Assembly: GCF_000149955.1 (NCBI RefSeq)
Contig: NC_030995.1
Span: 434,001-498,000, forward strand
Length of the DNA: 64,000 bases
Direction: 5' to 3'
From: Fusarium oxysporum f. sp. lycopersici 4287
Taxonomy: Eukaryota; Ascomycota; Sordariomycetes; Hypocreales; Nectriaceae
The notes under the pieces are model-generated. The model had not been told where the DNA came from and did not search any database. It saw only the letters and a list, made by a program, of their open reading frames with translations. Shown piece after piece: positions 1 through 12,063 of the stretch. Every line of letters starts with the position of its first letter. The first letter of the stretch is position 1. The position numbers and the translations under genes were made by a program.

Positions 1-1068
1 GGCGATCTGAGACAACCGTGTTGATCCATCTGGGTACCCTGGGCAGCAGCCGCATCTCTCAGCCCAGAGCCTGTTCAAGGAATCTTCGTTGATAAAGACA
101 GCTCAGGTGACAGGGTTTAGGGCTTGACGCTTATCGAATAAGCCCAAGCTCGGCCGTAACAAGCCTTACTTGGGGTGTTACATAGTCTTCGATGTGGTGA
201 GAGCATGGCGGTCTCACCCCCGTGCGCCCTGCATTGATGAGCTGGAAGTTGTGCCCGCCCGTGTCTCTAGAAGGCACAGGAGAAGCAAGCATAGCCGAGA
301 ATGACGGGTTTTTGATCCATAGGTAGAGAAGCAGCGACAGGTTCTGGAGTATTCGACTGAATGACAGACAGCCAGCAAGCTCGTACAAAATACAGTATTT
401 GGATGTAAAGCCAAACATGTTGTGGCGTGGTGATCTATAATGTCTGGATGCTTTGACGAGAGTGGATTCCCCTTGCTGGGCGTTGTGATCTGCTGAACGT
501 CCAAAAGAGACCTGTCAGGTATGACAACATCAAAAGTGTTGGTAGAAGCGTAGGGATATCGCCGGCAAGCGATGCCATGGCAAAAAGAGATGGGGTAGGC
601 CCGGAGATCCCATCCAGAGCGACGCTGTGGTCGCTCAACAGCGGGAGACAGATCCTCCCCGCCGACCCACGGTCATCGGTACATTTCGGTCAGAATAACA
701 TCGCTCATGCGTAGACGGTGTTCAGTGTGTGTTCAACTGAGTAGTCCACATTGTCTTCCGTTGCTTGGAGAAGAAATTCCGGTGAAGGACCGTATGTGAG
801 ATGAGAGGAAGTTGGTGTTTGCATATCACGAAGTAAAGCATTGAATTCAGCGACGAGGTTCTCCTTCAAGGTAGCTGTCAAACTCGTGTTATGGGGATAT
901 TCCATTTTCGTGTAATGCCGTACGATGCATTCCGTATTAAAATTAGCTGAAGCTGTTGCATAGCAGAGTAACGCTAAGCGCTTGCCGTCAATGGTATTGC
1001 GCCTCAGTACGCCAGTGCTTGTGAGGGTTGCACTGCTGTATTGTGTTTCGCAATCCACCAGTCCTTCC
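1..1068. other. 3' flank of the cyclophilin gene; no supported gene
   Basis: No reading frame here looks like a real protein. Open frames of 60-100 codons occur on both strands but have no domain, codon bias or splice context. A telomere-like motif (agggtttaggg) occurs once near position 110 and is not repeated. A minus-strand ATG at 53-55 opens a basic stretch (MRLLPRVPRW) that runs off the left edge; it could be the start of a gene outside the window, but 18 codons are not enough to say. Confidence 0.4.
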
Positions 1069-2586
1069 TTATCTCCTTGGCCTGCGATCATAATCGTCCC
1101 GTCCAAATCGATCCCTTTCTTTACCTCGGTCTCGACGATCGTGGCCACGGTCCCGATATCGGTTTCTATCATGATCTCTATCGCGCCGGTCGCCTTGACG
1201 GTCATCTCGTGGTTTGCGATATCGATCCCGACTTCGATCTCTTGGCCGCGGACTCCGACTCCGACTCCGACTTCGTCGACGTGATGGCCCTTCATCATCC
1301 TGAGATCTTGGAGGAGGCGCATCATCCTTCTCCTGTTTCTGTCCACCGCGCCCCAGTCTGCCTTTCATTTCCTCTTCCCCGTAGACCATTCTGTAATTAC
1401 CACCCGTAATCTTTTCTCCCTCATCTCGGTATTGTCGGCGCTTCTCGAGCTCATCGACACCTCCCCATCCGCCTCGGTGAGCAGTCGCCCTTCGCTTGCT
1501 GTTCGTATCCCTTCGCCACACATCGCTCAGTTTGCTGACACTCTGAGAGAAGTCCACATGAATGCGTCGATCGTCGATGAGAACATCTTGCATCTTGAAG
1601 TAGGCTGCCTCACATGACGCCTTGTCCTCGAATTCGATGAATGCATATTGTAAACTGTCGCCAGTCTTTTGGTCTCTGATAACTTCACAACTCAAAATCT
1701 TGCCGAAACGGCCAAAGATGAGCTCCAAATCTTCGTCGCCAGTCACGGGGTTCAGTTTGCAAACGAACAAAACGTTCTCAGGAGGCTTGACCTCTGCAAA
1801 CGGCAAATCTCCCATCATTTCCAGAGTGAGAGCTTGCGCCTGTGCCTCGCGATTGCGACGCCTCCTTTCCAACTCTTCCTCATCGACATTGTCATCTGCG
1901 TGCAATGCTGCCTCGTCTTCGATTCGAACAGTCTTCAACTGCTGGGCGGTCGGAGGGGGACTTGAGCTCGGTTCTCTCAAGCCAGGCGGGTCAGGGTAGG
2001 GATCGTCCAGAATAACCGTATGCTTGATTCGAATGTCGATAAGCGGGTAGCCCTTCTCGTCCACAATCGCTTCATTGATCTTGTCCAGTACTTCAAAGCC
2101 TTCGACGACCTTTCCAAAGATCGCTGCCTTTCCGTCCAAGTAGTCTGTGTCTTCGCCCAATGTGACAATAAACTGAGATCCAGCCACTCGTGTATCAGGA
2201 TCGGACTGGAGGGGGGCTGTAGCCATGCTGACTGTTCCTCGCTCCAAGTGTTTCAACTTGGGGTGGAAAAAGGCTGGGAATGTTCGTTTCGCTGGGTCGC
2301 CGGATACGTGACCCCATATTGAAGAGCCGCCATCGGAATCTTTGGACAGAGGGCCAAGAGGATCGCCGGTTTGGAAGGAGAAGTTCTTCTGTACAGAGTG
2401 AACAGGTGAGAAGTTGTAATACTTGACCTTGCAGAGCTTCAGAAAGCTATATCATCTGTTAGTTCAGACTCGGTGATAGAAACAAGGTGGCATCGGGATG
2501 ACTTACTTTTCGCAAAGTTTGGGTGCATGGTCGACCAGAAGATCGATGACAATGTCACCTTCGCTGGTCTCCAAGAGAACTGACAT
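1069..2586 (-). CDS. CYP6: Peptidyl-prolyl cis-trans isomerase-like 4 (cyclophilin + RRM + RS-rich tail)
   Basis: Nuclear cyclophilin of the PPIL4 type, expected to act on proline bonds in spliceosomal or other RNA-bound proteins. Two exons are seen: 2507-2586 and 1069-2446, split by a 60-nt intron with GTAAGT donor and ATATAG acceptor; splicing joins CEN to FLKLCK and restores the conserved CENFLKLCK.KYYN motif. The 485-residue product has an N-terminal cyclophilin domain (about 1-165, with GGSSIWG and GSQFIVTL segments), an RRM (about 250-332, RNP motifs LFVCKL and YAFIEF) and a C-terminal RS/RD-rich tail (about 400-485), the usual order and length for the family. The start is the only ATG that keeps the strand preceding CEN ([16 protein letters not shown]). 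The symbol follows the usage I recall for fungal PPIL4 genes; the assignment to family is secure, the symbol less so. Confidence 0.93.
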
Positions 2587-5204
2587 GATAATCAGCGGTA
2601 TCTCCTCTTTTACGCGACGCCGAATCAATTGATTCAATGCGAAAAGAGGTTGTGAAGAGAAGGACGCGTTCTCCCAAGAATAGATGGAAGGTTGAATGAT
2701 GTAGCTGCCCCAAGCCACTGTCACGAAGGTTTCGAGAAGGAGCGCTGAGAAGGCGCCACAGGTGGCGGCGATAAAATTACATAATCACACGATGACTTCA
2801 AGTTCACCAGAACAGCATGCCATATCCATTCGTGACGAGTATTACGAGACTAGACATTTTTCTGAAGAGTTTCTATCACAGCTCTTATGTCATGTATCTC
2901 GATACCACGTACGCACTGGCCCCCAGCGTCTCCCTTCTTATTTCAACGATACTCAGTCTTACATCGGGATATTCCACTTAGACGTTCCTAACTTATTGAA
3001 CAATTTACGTCTTGGCGTGCTCTCTATAACTGAGCAACTTCTTTTCTGAGATTCTCACGCTGTCCTATCAACCAGTTTTCTACACCGTGCGCCTCTCACA
3101 GGGTCAAAGAAGAAATCATGATCTCCATCGCGCACCAACAACTCCCTTCCAGACAAGAATCTACAACATGTCTAGCAGGCTCAACTACCGATACTCTATC
3201 ATGTGGAACAAACTCCAAGAAAACAGCTCTCAGTTTAATCCACATCCTTGTTTTGGTCAACCCACAAGAACCGCTAAAATGACGTTTTAGCAAGACCTCT
3301 TATCCCTCAAACGAAAAAAAGTTTTCCTCTCGCTCAGAACCATGATTCTGTATTCTTGATATAGAAGAGAGTGCCAAGGAGGCGTATACATGGAGCAAAA
3401 TGTCCGGATCGCCGAAGGCCAAACCACATGACGGGCAAGGATTCGTGTTTCTAGGTGAGACTCTTTGTTTCTGGAAGGTGAAGCTATCCCGATCTCGATG
3501 TTCCTGCGCAGTTGACCTGTTTACGTCATATCACGTCAAGGCTCTGGTTTGACAGTCCGGGATAAAGCATCATGGTTAATCCTATCAGATATGTGATAAG
3601 ATTGGTCTCGGCCGTTTGAAGAAACACCGTTGGAGGAGCGTTGTCGTTTTGCTGTGATGATCGACAACGGGTTGAAGTCATTCCCATCGGTGATCTGAGG
3701 TGACGTCTCGGTGAACCGTGTAGAAAGTCATTCACGGGAGCGCTAGGGTAGACTTCCCGGTACGTCTTCGAGGCTCAAAGTGGATTGAGGATCATGGTTA
3801 TCCTGCTTCATGTAAGACGGGAATGACATGGTTTCCCCATAATGACAACCTTGCTTCGCCTTCAGCAATGACTGTTCACCCAGAGCAACTGCTTAACCAT
3901 CTCAGTCAAAGTTCAAAGGTTGTTCTTTATCCAGTGATGTAACAATCACTAGAACCAAACCGCCCAGGCCACCCTACAGCATCATAGCATCCGCGCTTTG
4001 CCTTCAGCTTGTGCTGTGCTGTAATACATCGAAAAACCTGCTTGTCCATTAACGTCACAGTCCCTGGCGGTCATGCTACAGTACCACACACTCACCTACA
4101 CTCAACATCTTTCACCTCTCGGTGTGCACAACCTAGTCGATCCTCAGCCCCAGACCACATCAGCGGTGTACGCAGTGGCAAAAACTGAATTCCCCGATCT
4201 TGATCGATTAAGCCCAAGCGCACTGGTAGCTCATATCAGAGACATTCTTAGCGCAGAACCGTTATCGCAAAAGAAGCGCCCGGGCGCTTAATTAGTTAGA
4301 AAAAAAAATCTTGGGCTAGCGAGTGTGCACGAGATGATCTTCATTTCCCCCAACGGGTTTTTGATGCAGCAGGGGGGAGGACTCAAAGGAGGGACGATCT
4401 TTGTGGGTAAGACGCGTGTTTTTTCGCTATCTATTTTTTGCAATTCCAATAACAGCGAGCGGGGCCGGCCGAACGTGCATTTGGGGGAGAGAGAAGTTCG
4501 GGGTAGAGAAGTGTAATTGGATGTTTTGCATTTTGGGGTCATAGCATTCTTGGAGTTTAATGTGGTAGACCGGGTGATGATACCCGGGAATGCAGTCACT
4601 TTACAGAGATGGAAGTTGGATTGATAAGGTTGTTTTGCGAAATTGCATTCATTTGCATTGTTTGATGCTATCGCTAACAAGACTAACTCCTCCTCGGGAG
4701 ATCTTCATGATGATAATAAACTTGTGGCGTTTTTTCATGCCTCCGAGATCCAGCGTGGCTTTCGCAAGAATGTAAATGAAAGGTTAAAAAGAAAAAGCCA
4801 CGGAACGATCCCGCGATATGCAGTTGGTTCTGTAGAACCTAAAGTCAAGTAATAGACAAGAAGTGAAGACTGTGTGTAAGTGAAGTGGGTATGGGGAATA
4901 AATAAAGACGAATAGACCCCCCAAAATCGCTTTCTCGCAAGGCATGCTGTAGTATTTCCCTAATCCGATATTGCCCAGAATGTAAGAATGTGAGCTTTTC
5001 CCTTCTCTTCCCAGCTCGAGTTGAGACCGTAAACGCCTTCGCCAATGCAAATAAAAAGACAAAAGAGAGGTATTAGAATTAATGCCAAGTTTTGTTGTGT
5101 TGGGGGGCGTATGTTTGCCACCGCGTAAGTCAGCCATTGACATTGCGTGAGTATGTGTCGATATGATGTGATGGCGAAAAGAATACGAGTAAACATTTTC
5201 GGTT
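2587..5204. other. Intergenic; promoter of CYP6 and 3' flank of the 5.2-kb gene
   Basis: Upstream of the cyclophilin start nothing longer than about 100 codons is open. Position 3401 begins a short exon-like stretch (MSGSPKAKPHDGQGF) followed by a GTGAGA donor at 3454, but no acceptor gives a longer reading frame. A 72-codon ORF at 4073-4291 is listed separately with low confidence. The part 4300-5200 is AT-rich and fits 3' flanking sequence. Confidence 0.4.
4073..4291 (+). CDS. Possible short or partial hypothetical protein
   Basis: A 72-codon frame whose second half reads like ordinary protein, with alternating hydrophobic and acidic residues (FPDLDRLSPSALVAHIRDIL) and a basic end. No domain is recognised. 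The frame is open upstream only to about 4025, so if it is genuine it is either a very small gene or the last exon of a spliced gene whose earlier exons I could not join. A chance ORF remains quite possible. Confidence 0.25.
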   Translation: MLQYHTLTYTQHLSPLGVHNLVDPQPQTTSAVYAVAKTEFPDLDRLSPSALVAHIRDILSAEPLSQKKRPGA

Positions 5205-5813
5205 TTACTCGTTTCCAGAGCTTCGTCTCCTTCGTCCGCTACGAAGCTCCTTCTCAGTCTCCATGAGTCTTGTCTGCACCCATGTCCTAAACGCCCGATC
5301 GGCGCGAACACTACTGCAGTTGAGAAGCTCTGTCAAAGTGCGCTTGATACTCTCGTTGACCTCGGAGAGGCGCTGCTCCTCTGCCGAGATCTCGTAGATG
5401 GTCTCCTCATCAGGAATCGTGGTAAGTTCATTGCGGTCTTCCCAGCCGCTGCACCGGGCGTGAGAGCGCGAGTGGTGTCGTCCGCTCCGGGAGTGGCGCT
5501 TCGGTGAGGGCGGGAGCGAGAGGGATGATGAGGAGGATCGGGTTGGCGATGTGGATGGTGAGGAATTGTGGGAACGGATTGACATGTTGAATTCGGGTCG
5601 GATCTGGTCGAGGCGATCGCATAGTTCTTGGTGTTGCTCTGTCAGAAGCATGTACTTCTGAAGAGCAAGGGTATATGATTGTGCGCCGGTGGATGCCATT
5701 TTTGATGCTGGACTTGTTGAATATGAAGCTGGTGTACTACTGATGCTTGATACTGATGTTGATCGGTTGTGCCCGGAGAAGAAATGGGGTCTCACGTCTA
5801 ATGACGAGACCAT
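5205..5813 (-). CDS. Conserved fungal protein of unknown function, Ser-rich with helical segments
   Basis: Single-exon frame of 202 residues on the minus strand. I do not recognise a named family. Visible parts are a Ser/Thr-rich N-terminus (1-38), a probable helix around 45-75 (LALQKYMLLTEQHQELCDRL), a Ser/Pro/Arg/His-rich low-complexity middle (about 80-122), and a second helical acidic-to-basic region (about 130-190, with SEVNESIKRTLTELLN) ending in a basic tail GRRRR. The second methionine, M39, is an alternative start that would drop the Ser-rich leader. No signal peptide or membrane segment. The mix of helices and low complexity suggests a structural or regulatory intracellular protein, which is inference only. 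Confidence 0.7.
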   Translation of the reverse strand: MVSSLDVRPHFFSGHNRSTSVSSISSTPASYSTSPASKMASTGAQSYTLALQKYMLLTEQHQELCDRLDQIRPEFNMSIRSHNSSPSTSPTRSSSSSLSLPPSPKRHSRSGRHHSRSHARCSGWEDRNELTTIPDEETIYEISAEEQRLSEVNESIKRTLTELLNCSSVRADRAFRTWVQTRLMETEKELRSGRRRRSSGNE

Positions 5814-8800
5814 CGAAGCGATTATGTAGTAATTGGTAGGAGGATGTATAAGTTGGGGTCGCGGTTATAGTGTCGTCGCGAACACTTAGAGTCGGGTCGT
5901 CCAGTGTATAAATATTCTTATGGCCTTTGACGGTGCAGCATATCGTAAATGCAAGCTGCAATGTAAGATGTAGGTACTAGGTGTCGATCGTCGGATAATA
6001 CGTCGTGGTTGCTCAAGGCTGAAGGGGGCCAATCTCAAGCTTGTATAGAAAACGTGTGGGTGGTATATGATAGGAGCTTGGAATGTCCACGATACACGAG
6101 CAGTCAACTGACTATATGTGAGAGTAAGAAGGATGAGTATGGGGAAACAAGAATTGAAGTGACGGGGGTGCTTGGTGTAGTTATACTGAAGCTTGTCGAT
6201 GGATGATAAGAAGTAGTATGATGCTCATGTTACGGGGGGAGCAGGGTGCTTCATTAATAAAGATATGGATTGGCACTCCCGCTAGAATAGCTGCGCTACG
6301 GTCGATGCGGTATGTAACTTACGGGAGGGGTCAGTAAATAGATTGGAACTGGACTGAACTGATCGAATTTGAGTGAAGCTTGTAGGGGTAGGTTTGAGTA
6401 GGGGTGAGTATCAAATGTACCAAGTACGAGATCCAGGTACACCAGTCCCCAAGCCTTGGAATGGGAAATGAAGGGGAATCTCCAGGTCTCAACCAGCGAG
6501 TCAGCACCAGGAACCGCCATGTCTGGAAGTAGAAAATACACTCATCATCCCCCCTGTCCACCATTTAGAGCCCTTGTCCACTGTAAGTCTAGCTCTCACA
6601 CTCTGTTTTTCTCTCTCTCGTCTTGCTTGTTCATTATGAGTTAAGACTGTGTGGTTCTAGCCGCTGAACGGCAAACTTGCACTCACTGAAGCTAGCCCGA
6701 AGCCACGGGGGAGGGGGCCGGCCCCCTCCTATTGGGATACCTGGGAAATCAAGACGAGAGGGAAGAACAGGGATTGACCAGAAGATCCTGGGCAGGGCAT
6801 CAAGCTTTGGTTGTGGATCCGCTGGCGATGTGACGGGATGCGCTGCGATTATGATGTGTGCGGTGGGTGGTGTGAAGCCCTTTTTTTAGACTGGCCTAAC
6901 TTCCACTGTATTCAGGTTGGCACAGTGTTATTCCCAGTTCTTGAAGCTCTTGAACAGAATGGAAGGGTCTGATAAGTTCTCACCGGGTTCTTTGGGTTGG
7001 GTTACTTTGGTGAGTTGTCGTTGACAACGTTAATCGCCGTGTGGCTCTCGCGCCATCATCCACCTCAATGAGCATGATTTCAGATGTTGATATCAAGACA
7101 TTTCATGTCTTGCTATTCCCAGAAACGGTTGGTTGCTTACAAGCTCACCCAACTAGCAGCTAACCGATGTTCCAGGACATGAGACAGCGAGGTTTTTCTT
7201 ATTCATAAGTCTTCGATTCAGACTCGATCTAGAGCTCTTTTCCTTGTTTGATGTTACTGTAGATATACCATAGCGTACGTGGAAAGTGGATTGATTCCCC
7301 ATTGATATGGAGACGCAAACACGTTCGTCTTGCTATGCTTCCCCGGTTGAGCCCGGTCCGGAGTTTGAGCGAGATACAGTAGATATGGCTGATATTGAAG
7401 CACCATGCAGCACTTGCCAAAGGTAGGCAAGAATACTGGGACCTCTATTCTACGCGATAAAAATACTTAGGTGAACTATCATAAGTTTAGGGGCTTCTTT
7501 GACGAGTTTATTTTGGCACCTTAATTTAAGGTCTGAAGTTTTCTTGCTCCCCGGGGCTTGCCTGCTTACTGCACACTATACGAATATTGATTGCTTGGCA
7601 GCGACATCTCCTCCAATAAAGTACAGCACCGAAGCTGTCAATTCCCCCTCACGTCCTCATGCGATTGATAGTGTTCTACAAAGAGCAACTCTTATGTAAA
7701 ATAACTCGTCCAATTCTTGTGCCGAGGACTTTGTGGCGCCGGGGATAGTAAATGGTGCCCGTGCCATGGACGATTGGTGTTGAGCCCTTTAATTCCTGAC
7801 CGGCATTCTCACAAAAAAACAGTGGATTCTGCTTCTCCAGGTCTTTTACAATCTCTGCAGCTTCTAAGAGATCCTTTCCCTGGGGTCACCGCCTGACCCC
7901 ACGTGCAGAATATTCTGCAGCCGGTGAAAACAAGTGATTGCCTGATAAACAGAACGTTGCAGTAGTTCCAAAAACCGGCAATGCAAGAAGAGGTCACGAT
8001 GGGAAAATGCGGCGTGTTTGATGATATCCGCACGTACTCTAGATAGAGGATTTGCACATGGAGGGCTTGGGTGCTGCACTGTGCCGCTGAGCTGGGGTGA
8101 TAAGGCACTCCAATTCCAATTCAGTGGTGAATGGATGCCCTGTTTCCCGGGCTGCAACCCTTCCCCTCACTCAAAACTGTAAAGCAGTTAGAAACGGCTA
8201 CAGGCGGGAGTTTTTCGTGGGTTGATAACGAGATATCGTGGGGTGATTTGGTGTTGCGAACAGGTTCCATCGTGACGAATTGCCCGGCTGCTTGCGGACT
8301 TGATACAGCTATGGAGAAAGAAACTGTAACAGAACAGTACAACGCGTAATCCCCAATTCCCCGTCCTTGAAAAAGTTGTGGACTCTTGCTTGACCCTTGT
8401 ATCCTCACGATAACGATTGAGGTGCTGTCCCCGGCTGCAGAGTAAATTGAAGGTCAAGGATAAGCCCCTGCAAGAGTAGAGCTCTTCCCGAAATAAACAA
8501 GGGAGCTTAAGATGAGACGAAAAATATACATTCTAAGTATATTTTCGTTCTTTTCCTTGATTCACATCACAGCTCAACGCAATTCAATTGATGCAACATG
8601 GATCATCAGTTGATTTTCAGGGGCGTTGCTCTCTCTCATCGTGATCGACTTGCTTGCATAGCCGATTGCCGACGGATTGGTGGGAAAAGACACATGACGT
8701 TTCAAACACCAACATCACCTCATTCAAGTCCGCAAAAAGGAAGGTTTTTTTTCTGGGGAATTCAATCGTAATCAACACGAAACATGTCGATAGCTCTTCG

Positions 8801-10510
8801 TTGATCACATTTGTGGCTCAGAGCTTGAGCAAGCTTTCACCTGATCTGCTAGTTCATGTCAATCGATCACCGGAAACAAAGACCACAAAACTTCCGATAA
8901 GAAGCTTTCTCACGTATGTCTAATCGGATCGGCTTTGCATACAAGGCAGAAACGTTGACTGCCATTTCGTCGCCTTTGATTCGTTCCATGATGTAAGTGT
9001 TTCTCGGCAAACTACACTTTTCTGTCTAGGGTAATCGTCAGTGTGTGTCATTCACGGCTAGGAAAGTCTCTTTTTGATATGCCCATTACGCAAGTGGTAT
9101 GAAGTCTTGAGCATCAAGTGACGATGAGCAAAAGCTTCTGTTTGGATCGTGCTACACTCTGTACGCCTACGACGTACATCGACGTAGTATCAGGGCATTG
9201 AGGTTGTGTGTCAGTCTGCTTTTCAAGACAACTCATCTCCTCCATCGTCATTTTCAACTCCTCCTTCAACGGACAGCCTCAAGAGGCAGATCACCAATTG
9301 ATAGAGCACAGTGCAAAGTTTGTACCATTTAGAACTTCAGTCTATTTGAAGACATTATCAACATTCACACAGTCTTCTCAGCACTACTCCCCGCTAAGAA
9401 GGCGAGTGCAATGACGGACTATCGACAGTCTGAATAATAGTGTCGTGCCGGAGCGTACATTCCAGCCCGCGGCCTCCAGCGTCACTCTCCCGAACCTACT
9501 ACACCCAGATCGTCTTCAAGTTGAGGCCACTGATCCCGTGGCTCTTTGTCCGTTCATCCCCAAGGGTGCCACGTTCTTGGCTGGTAAGAGAGTAACACCC
9601 CGGGGCACCTGACCAACTTGACGGGATTCCAACTACCAACAGGATAATAAGCACCTGTCGCCATCGAGCGCGGGGCAAAGCCAATCATCAGCCCAGATCG
9701 CCTGCTTGTCAGCTTCTAGATTGTGCCCTCTGGAGCCAACCCTTTTCGCTCTTCCCCGCAACTCAAACCCAATTGCCTTCAGGGGTCTCGGAGGCTGATT
9801 CTGGCGTTCTATTTGAGCATCCAATGGCCTCGAAAGCCTAGGCCAACTTGTAGTGCGGTTCTGTATCTGGGGGGCAACAAAGTTGTTGGGGAGTTTGCCA
9901 TGTCTTCAATCTGTGCAATTGAGCATTTCTTCAAGGCAAACAGAAGTCTGATGAAGAGGTTCATCGGGTCGGCTAACCGTGGGCCCATGCTTTGAGCCAA
10001 GGTTCAGACGTATCATCATGGTTGACATGCAGTGGTGTGACTTTTCCCCATATCCGAGCTCAAGTGACATATCAAGATCATGCAATTGCTATGCCCGTTG
10101 CATCCGAGTCTTCAAGTCTCTGATACGTCAAAAATCCCATGACAAATACAGCCAGCCGAGCGGCACCTAGCCACGAACCGCATGGCCACAGCGCTTATCG
10201 TGAGCCGATTATCACTTCAGTGGCACGACGCTTTACAACCAAGTTTCTGTCTAGCCGTGATGTGTTTTCTGTAACAATAGTTTGGCAGTTGAGTCGTTCA
10301 GCTTTTGTGCTTTTTTGGATCTCCCGAATTATCAAGATGCCGCATTCTGTATAGATAATTCATGGTGAGACATCCGAATGTCGCTGGTTGACGCCGACTT
10401 CTTAACTGGAATGCAGAGGAGTTTTCCCTTTGGCAGACTGCACTATCCTAGCTCCCGCCCTCTATTGACATGAATTGAGTATAGTGTCGCCCTGGATTCC
10501 AGGGGCCCGG
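5814..10510. other. 4.7-kb intergenic region without a supported gene
   Basis: All open frames are under 100 codons, overlap on both strands and show no domain or biased codon use. I looked for donor/branch/acceptor sets that would join short frames and found none convincing. A small hairpin at 8517-8548 is listed separately. The left end is presumably promoter of the gene at 5.2-5.8 kb and the right end the 3' flank of EFM3. Confidence 0.4.
8517..8548. repeat. Short AT-rich inverted repeat (hairpin)
   Basis: The left arm acgaaaaatatac and the right arm gtatattttcgt are reverse complements apart from one extra A, with a 7-nt loop. It lies in intergenic DNA; a role as transcript end, cruciform or protein site cannot be told apart. 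Confidence 0.45.
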
Positions 10511-11597
10511 TTACGTTCTGGAAACTTTGCAGATATGGATAGCGACATTATCGTTGTAAAAAGGCCCTTGTTGAACTTCCCGCTTTGGGATTGGGAATTG
10601 TATCACCTCGACGGCGAGTCCGTTAGCTTGGCACTGGTCCAAGAACGCTTGAAACGTCTTCTCGTTTCGTTGTGTCGCTGAGATGAAAACCTCCACATGT
10701 GGATGAAGGTCAAATACCTCACGCAGAGTCCCGATCAGGGCTCTGATTACGCTCTTGTCGTAAGTAATATCGGCGCCTAGCACGACATCAATAGGACGTC
10801 CACCATTCCATTTCTCCTCTTCGGTGCCCATGAGTGCATGTCCCCATTTGACGTCCATTGGGGTTACTTGAATGGAATCTTGAAGCTCATTGAGGAAAAG
10901 GTTATCGGGGAGATTGTTGATCACATCGTCAGAGCCATCTGATGCTATGACATGTTGAGAGTCGAGAAAGTTGGCGCAAAGAATAGAAAGATATCCTGTA
11001 CCAGCTCCTAGTTCCAAGACTCGCTTTCCCTTGACAATGTGTCTGTTCTGGCTAAGGTATGACCCCAAGTGAAGGGCAGCCTCCCACGTGCGTAGACCAG
11101 TGGTCCCTGAGCCTGAGATGAGAGAATGGTTCTCAAGAAGGGTGATATGAGGCGCCTGCGGGCTTGGCTCTGAGTTGTCTTCACATAACTCAGAGAGATG
11201 GTATGTGACATAGGACTTTTGTTGAGCAGAAGTGGCTTCTGAAGGCAATGGGTTTGCAAGAAAGAGTGAAAGTGCAGACATCAAGTCATCAGATACGCCC
11301 TGGGTATGTTAGTAAATGATACGAGAAGGAGACAGAGTGATGTTAACGACGATGACTTACATACTCTTCCCAGTCATCAATGCTAGCTTCAATTCTGGAC
11401 ATGAGCTCTTTGAGAACTCGAAGCTGAAACCGTGGAGGAGGTCCATATCTCACGGCTCCATCAGCGAATAACCTCTCATAAAACGCATCTTGAACTTGAG
11501 AAGTCTTCAACAGTGAAGCTTCTGGATAGTCCAAGTCAGACTGGAGCTGGAGATACTGATGACAGAACCGGTCAACTTGTTTGGAGCTTGACGACAT
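10511..11597 (-). CDS. EFM3: Protein-lysine N-methyltransferase, EFM3/FAM86 type (elongation factor 2 methylase)
   Basis: S-adenosylmethionine-dependent class I methyltransferase. Members of this family (yeast Efm3, human FAM86A/EEF2KMT) methylate one lysine of elongation factor 2 in the cytosol. Two exons are seen: 11361-11597 and 10511-11299, with a 61-nt intron (GTAAGT donor, CCCAG acceptor) joining EEY to GVSDDL in frame; the product has 341 residues. An N-terminal helical FAM86-like part (1-90) precedes the Rossmann core, with motif I VLELGAGTGYLS (SAM binding) and the post-II motif VVLGADITYD. The start chosen is the first in-frame ATG (MSSSSKQVD). It is divergent from the eS24 gene, sharing a 466-bp promoter. 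The family is clear; specificity for eEF2 rests on the N-terminal part and overall fit rather than on a diagnostic residue. Confidence 0.85.
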
Positions 11598-12063
11598 TTT
11601 GGAGGCGAATGGAACCGTTGTTTTCAATTTTGTTAGTTTCGTATATTTCGTATAAACTACGTGAGAGACATCCTGGAATCATCGCAGACAACAACTCAAT
11701 TGTGGACTTGGAGTGGCCTGACGACACTATCTCCACCAAAGACTGGAGTTGAAACTTGGACATCTCCAACTTGAGAGGCCGAAGCCTTTCGTAATATCCG
11801 ACTATTCCCAGGCTCACTCGCCCGAACATTGTCCGAGATCCCCTCCACGTGATTTCGACGAAAAAAAACCCTTGTGTGCTTGCGCCTCAGAATCGAGGCA
11901 TCAAATCGCGCACAAGCGCAACGAGATTAGGGTTGGACCAAATTAAGCGACCAAAGTTGGATTTTCAGTGTGACAACTTCATCAACCGAACGATCTCACC
12001 CATCAACGCCCAGTCTCTCCACCGTCAACTAACCCCCAGAGACCATCACGACAATCGGCAAAA
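11598..12063. promoter_or_regulatory. Shared divergent promoter of EFM3 and eS24
   Basis: A 466-bp region between two divergent starts. It carries a telobox (11927-11934), an A8 tract followed by CCC (about 11862-11872) and a CACGTG E-box (about 11845-11851). The last 60 bp before the eS24 ATG are CA/CT-rich, as is usual for leaders of strongly expressed fungal genes. Confidence 0.55.
11927..11934. promoter_or_regulatory. Telobox (TTAGGGTT) in ribosomal protein promoter
   Basis: One telomere-repeat-like octamer 130 bp upstream of the eS24 ATG. Such boxes are common in ribosomal protein promoters of fungi outside the budding-yeast Rap1 lineage, where Tbf1-like Myb factors bind. The site is seen; its use here is inferred from gene class and position. 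Confidence 0.5.

Noticed and set aside
105..125. Telomere-like agggtttaggg
   Set aside because: A single copy, not an array; no sign of a chromosome end.
705..1346. 213-codon minus-strand frame overlapping the end of CYP6
   Set aside because: It reads the RS-rich tail of the cyclophilin in another frame, and the part beyond 1069 has no protein-like feature.
3401..3600. Exon-like start MSGSPKAKPHDGQGF with a GTGAGA donor
   Set aside because: Joining to the available acceptors (3511 or 4060) gives frames that stop after 13 to 50 codons and do not enter the 4073 ORF in frame.
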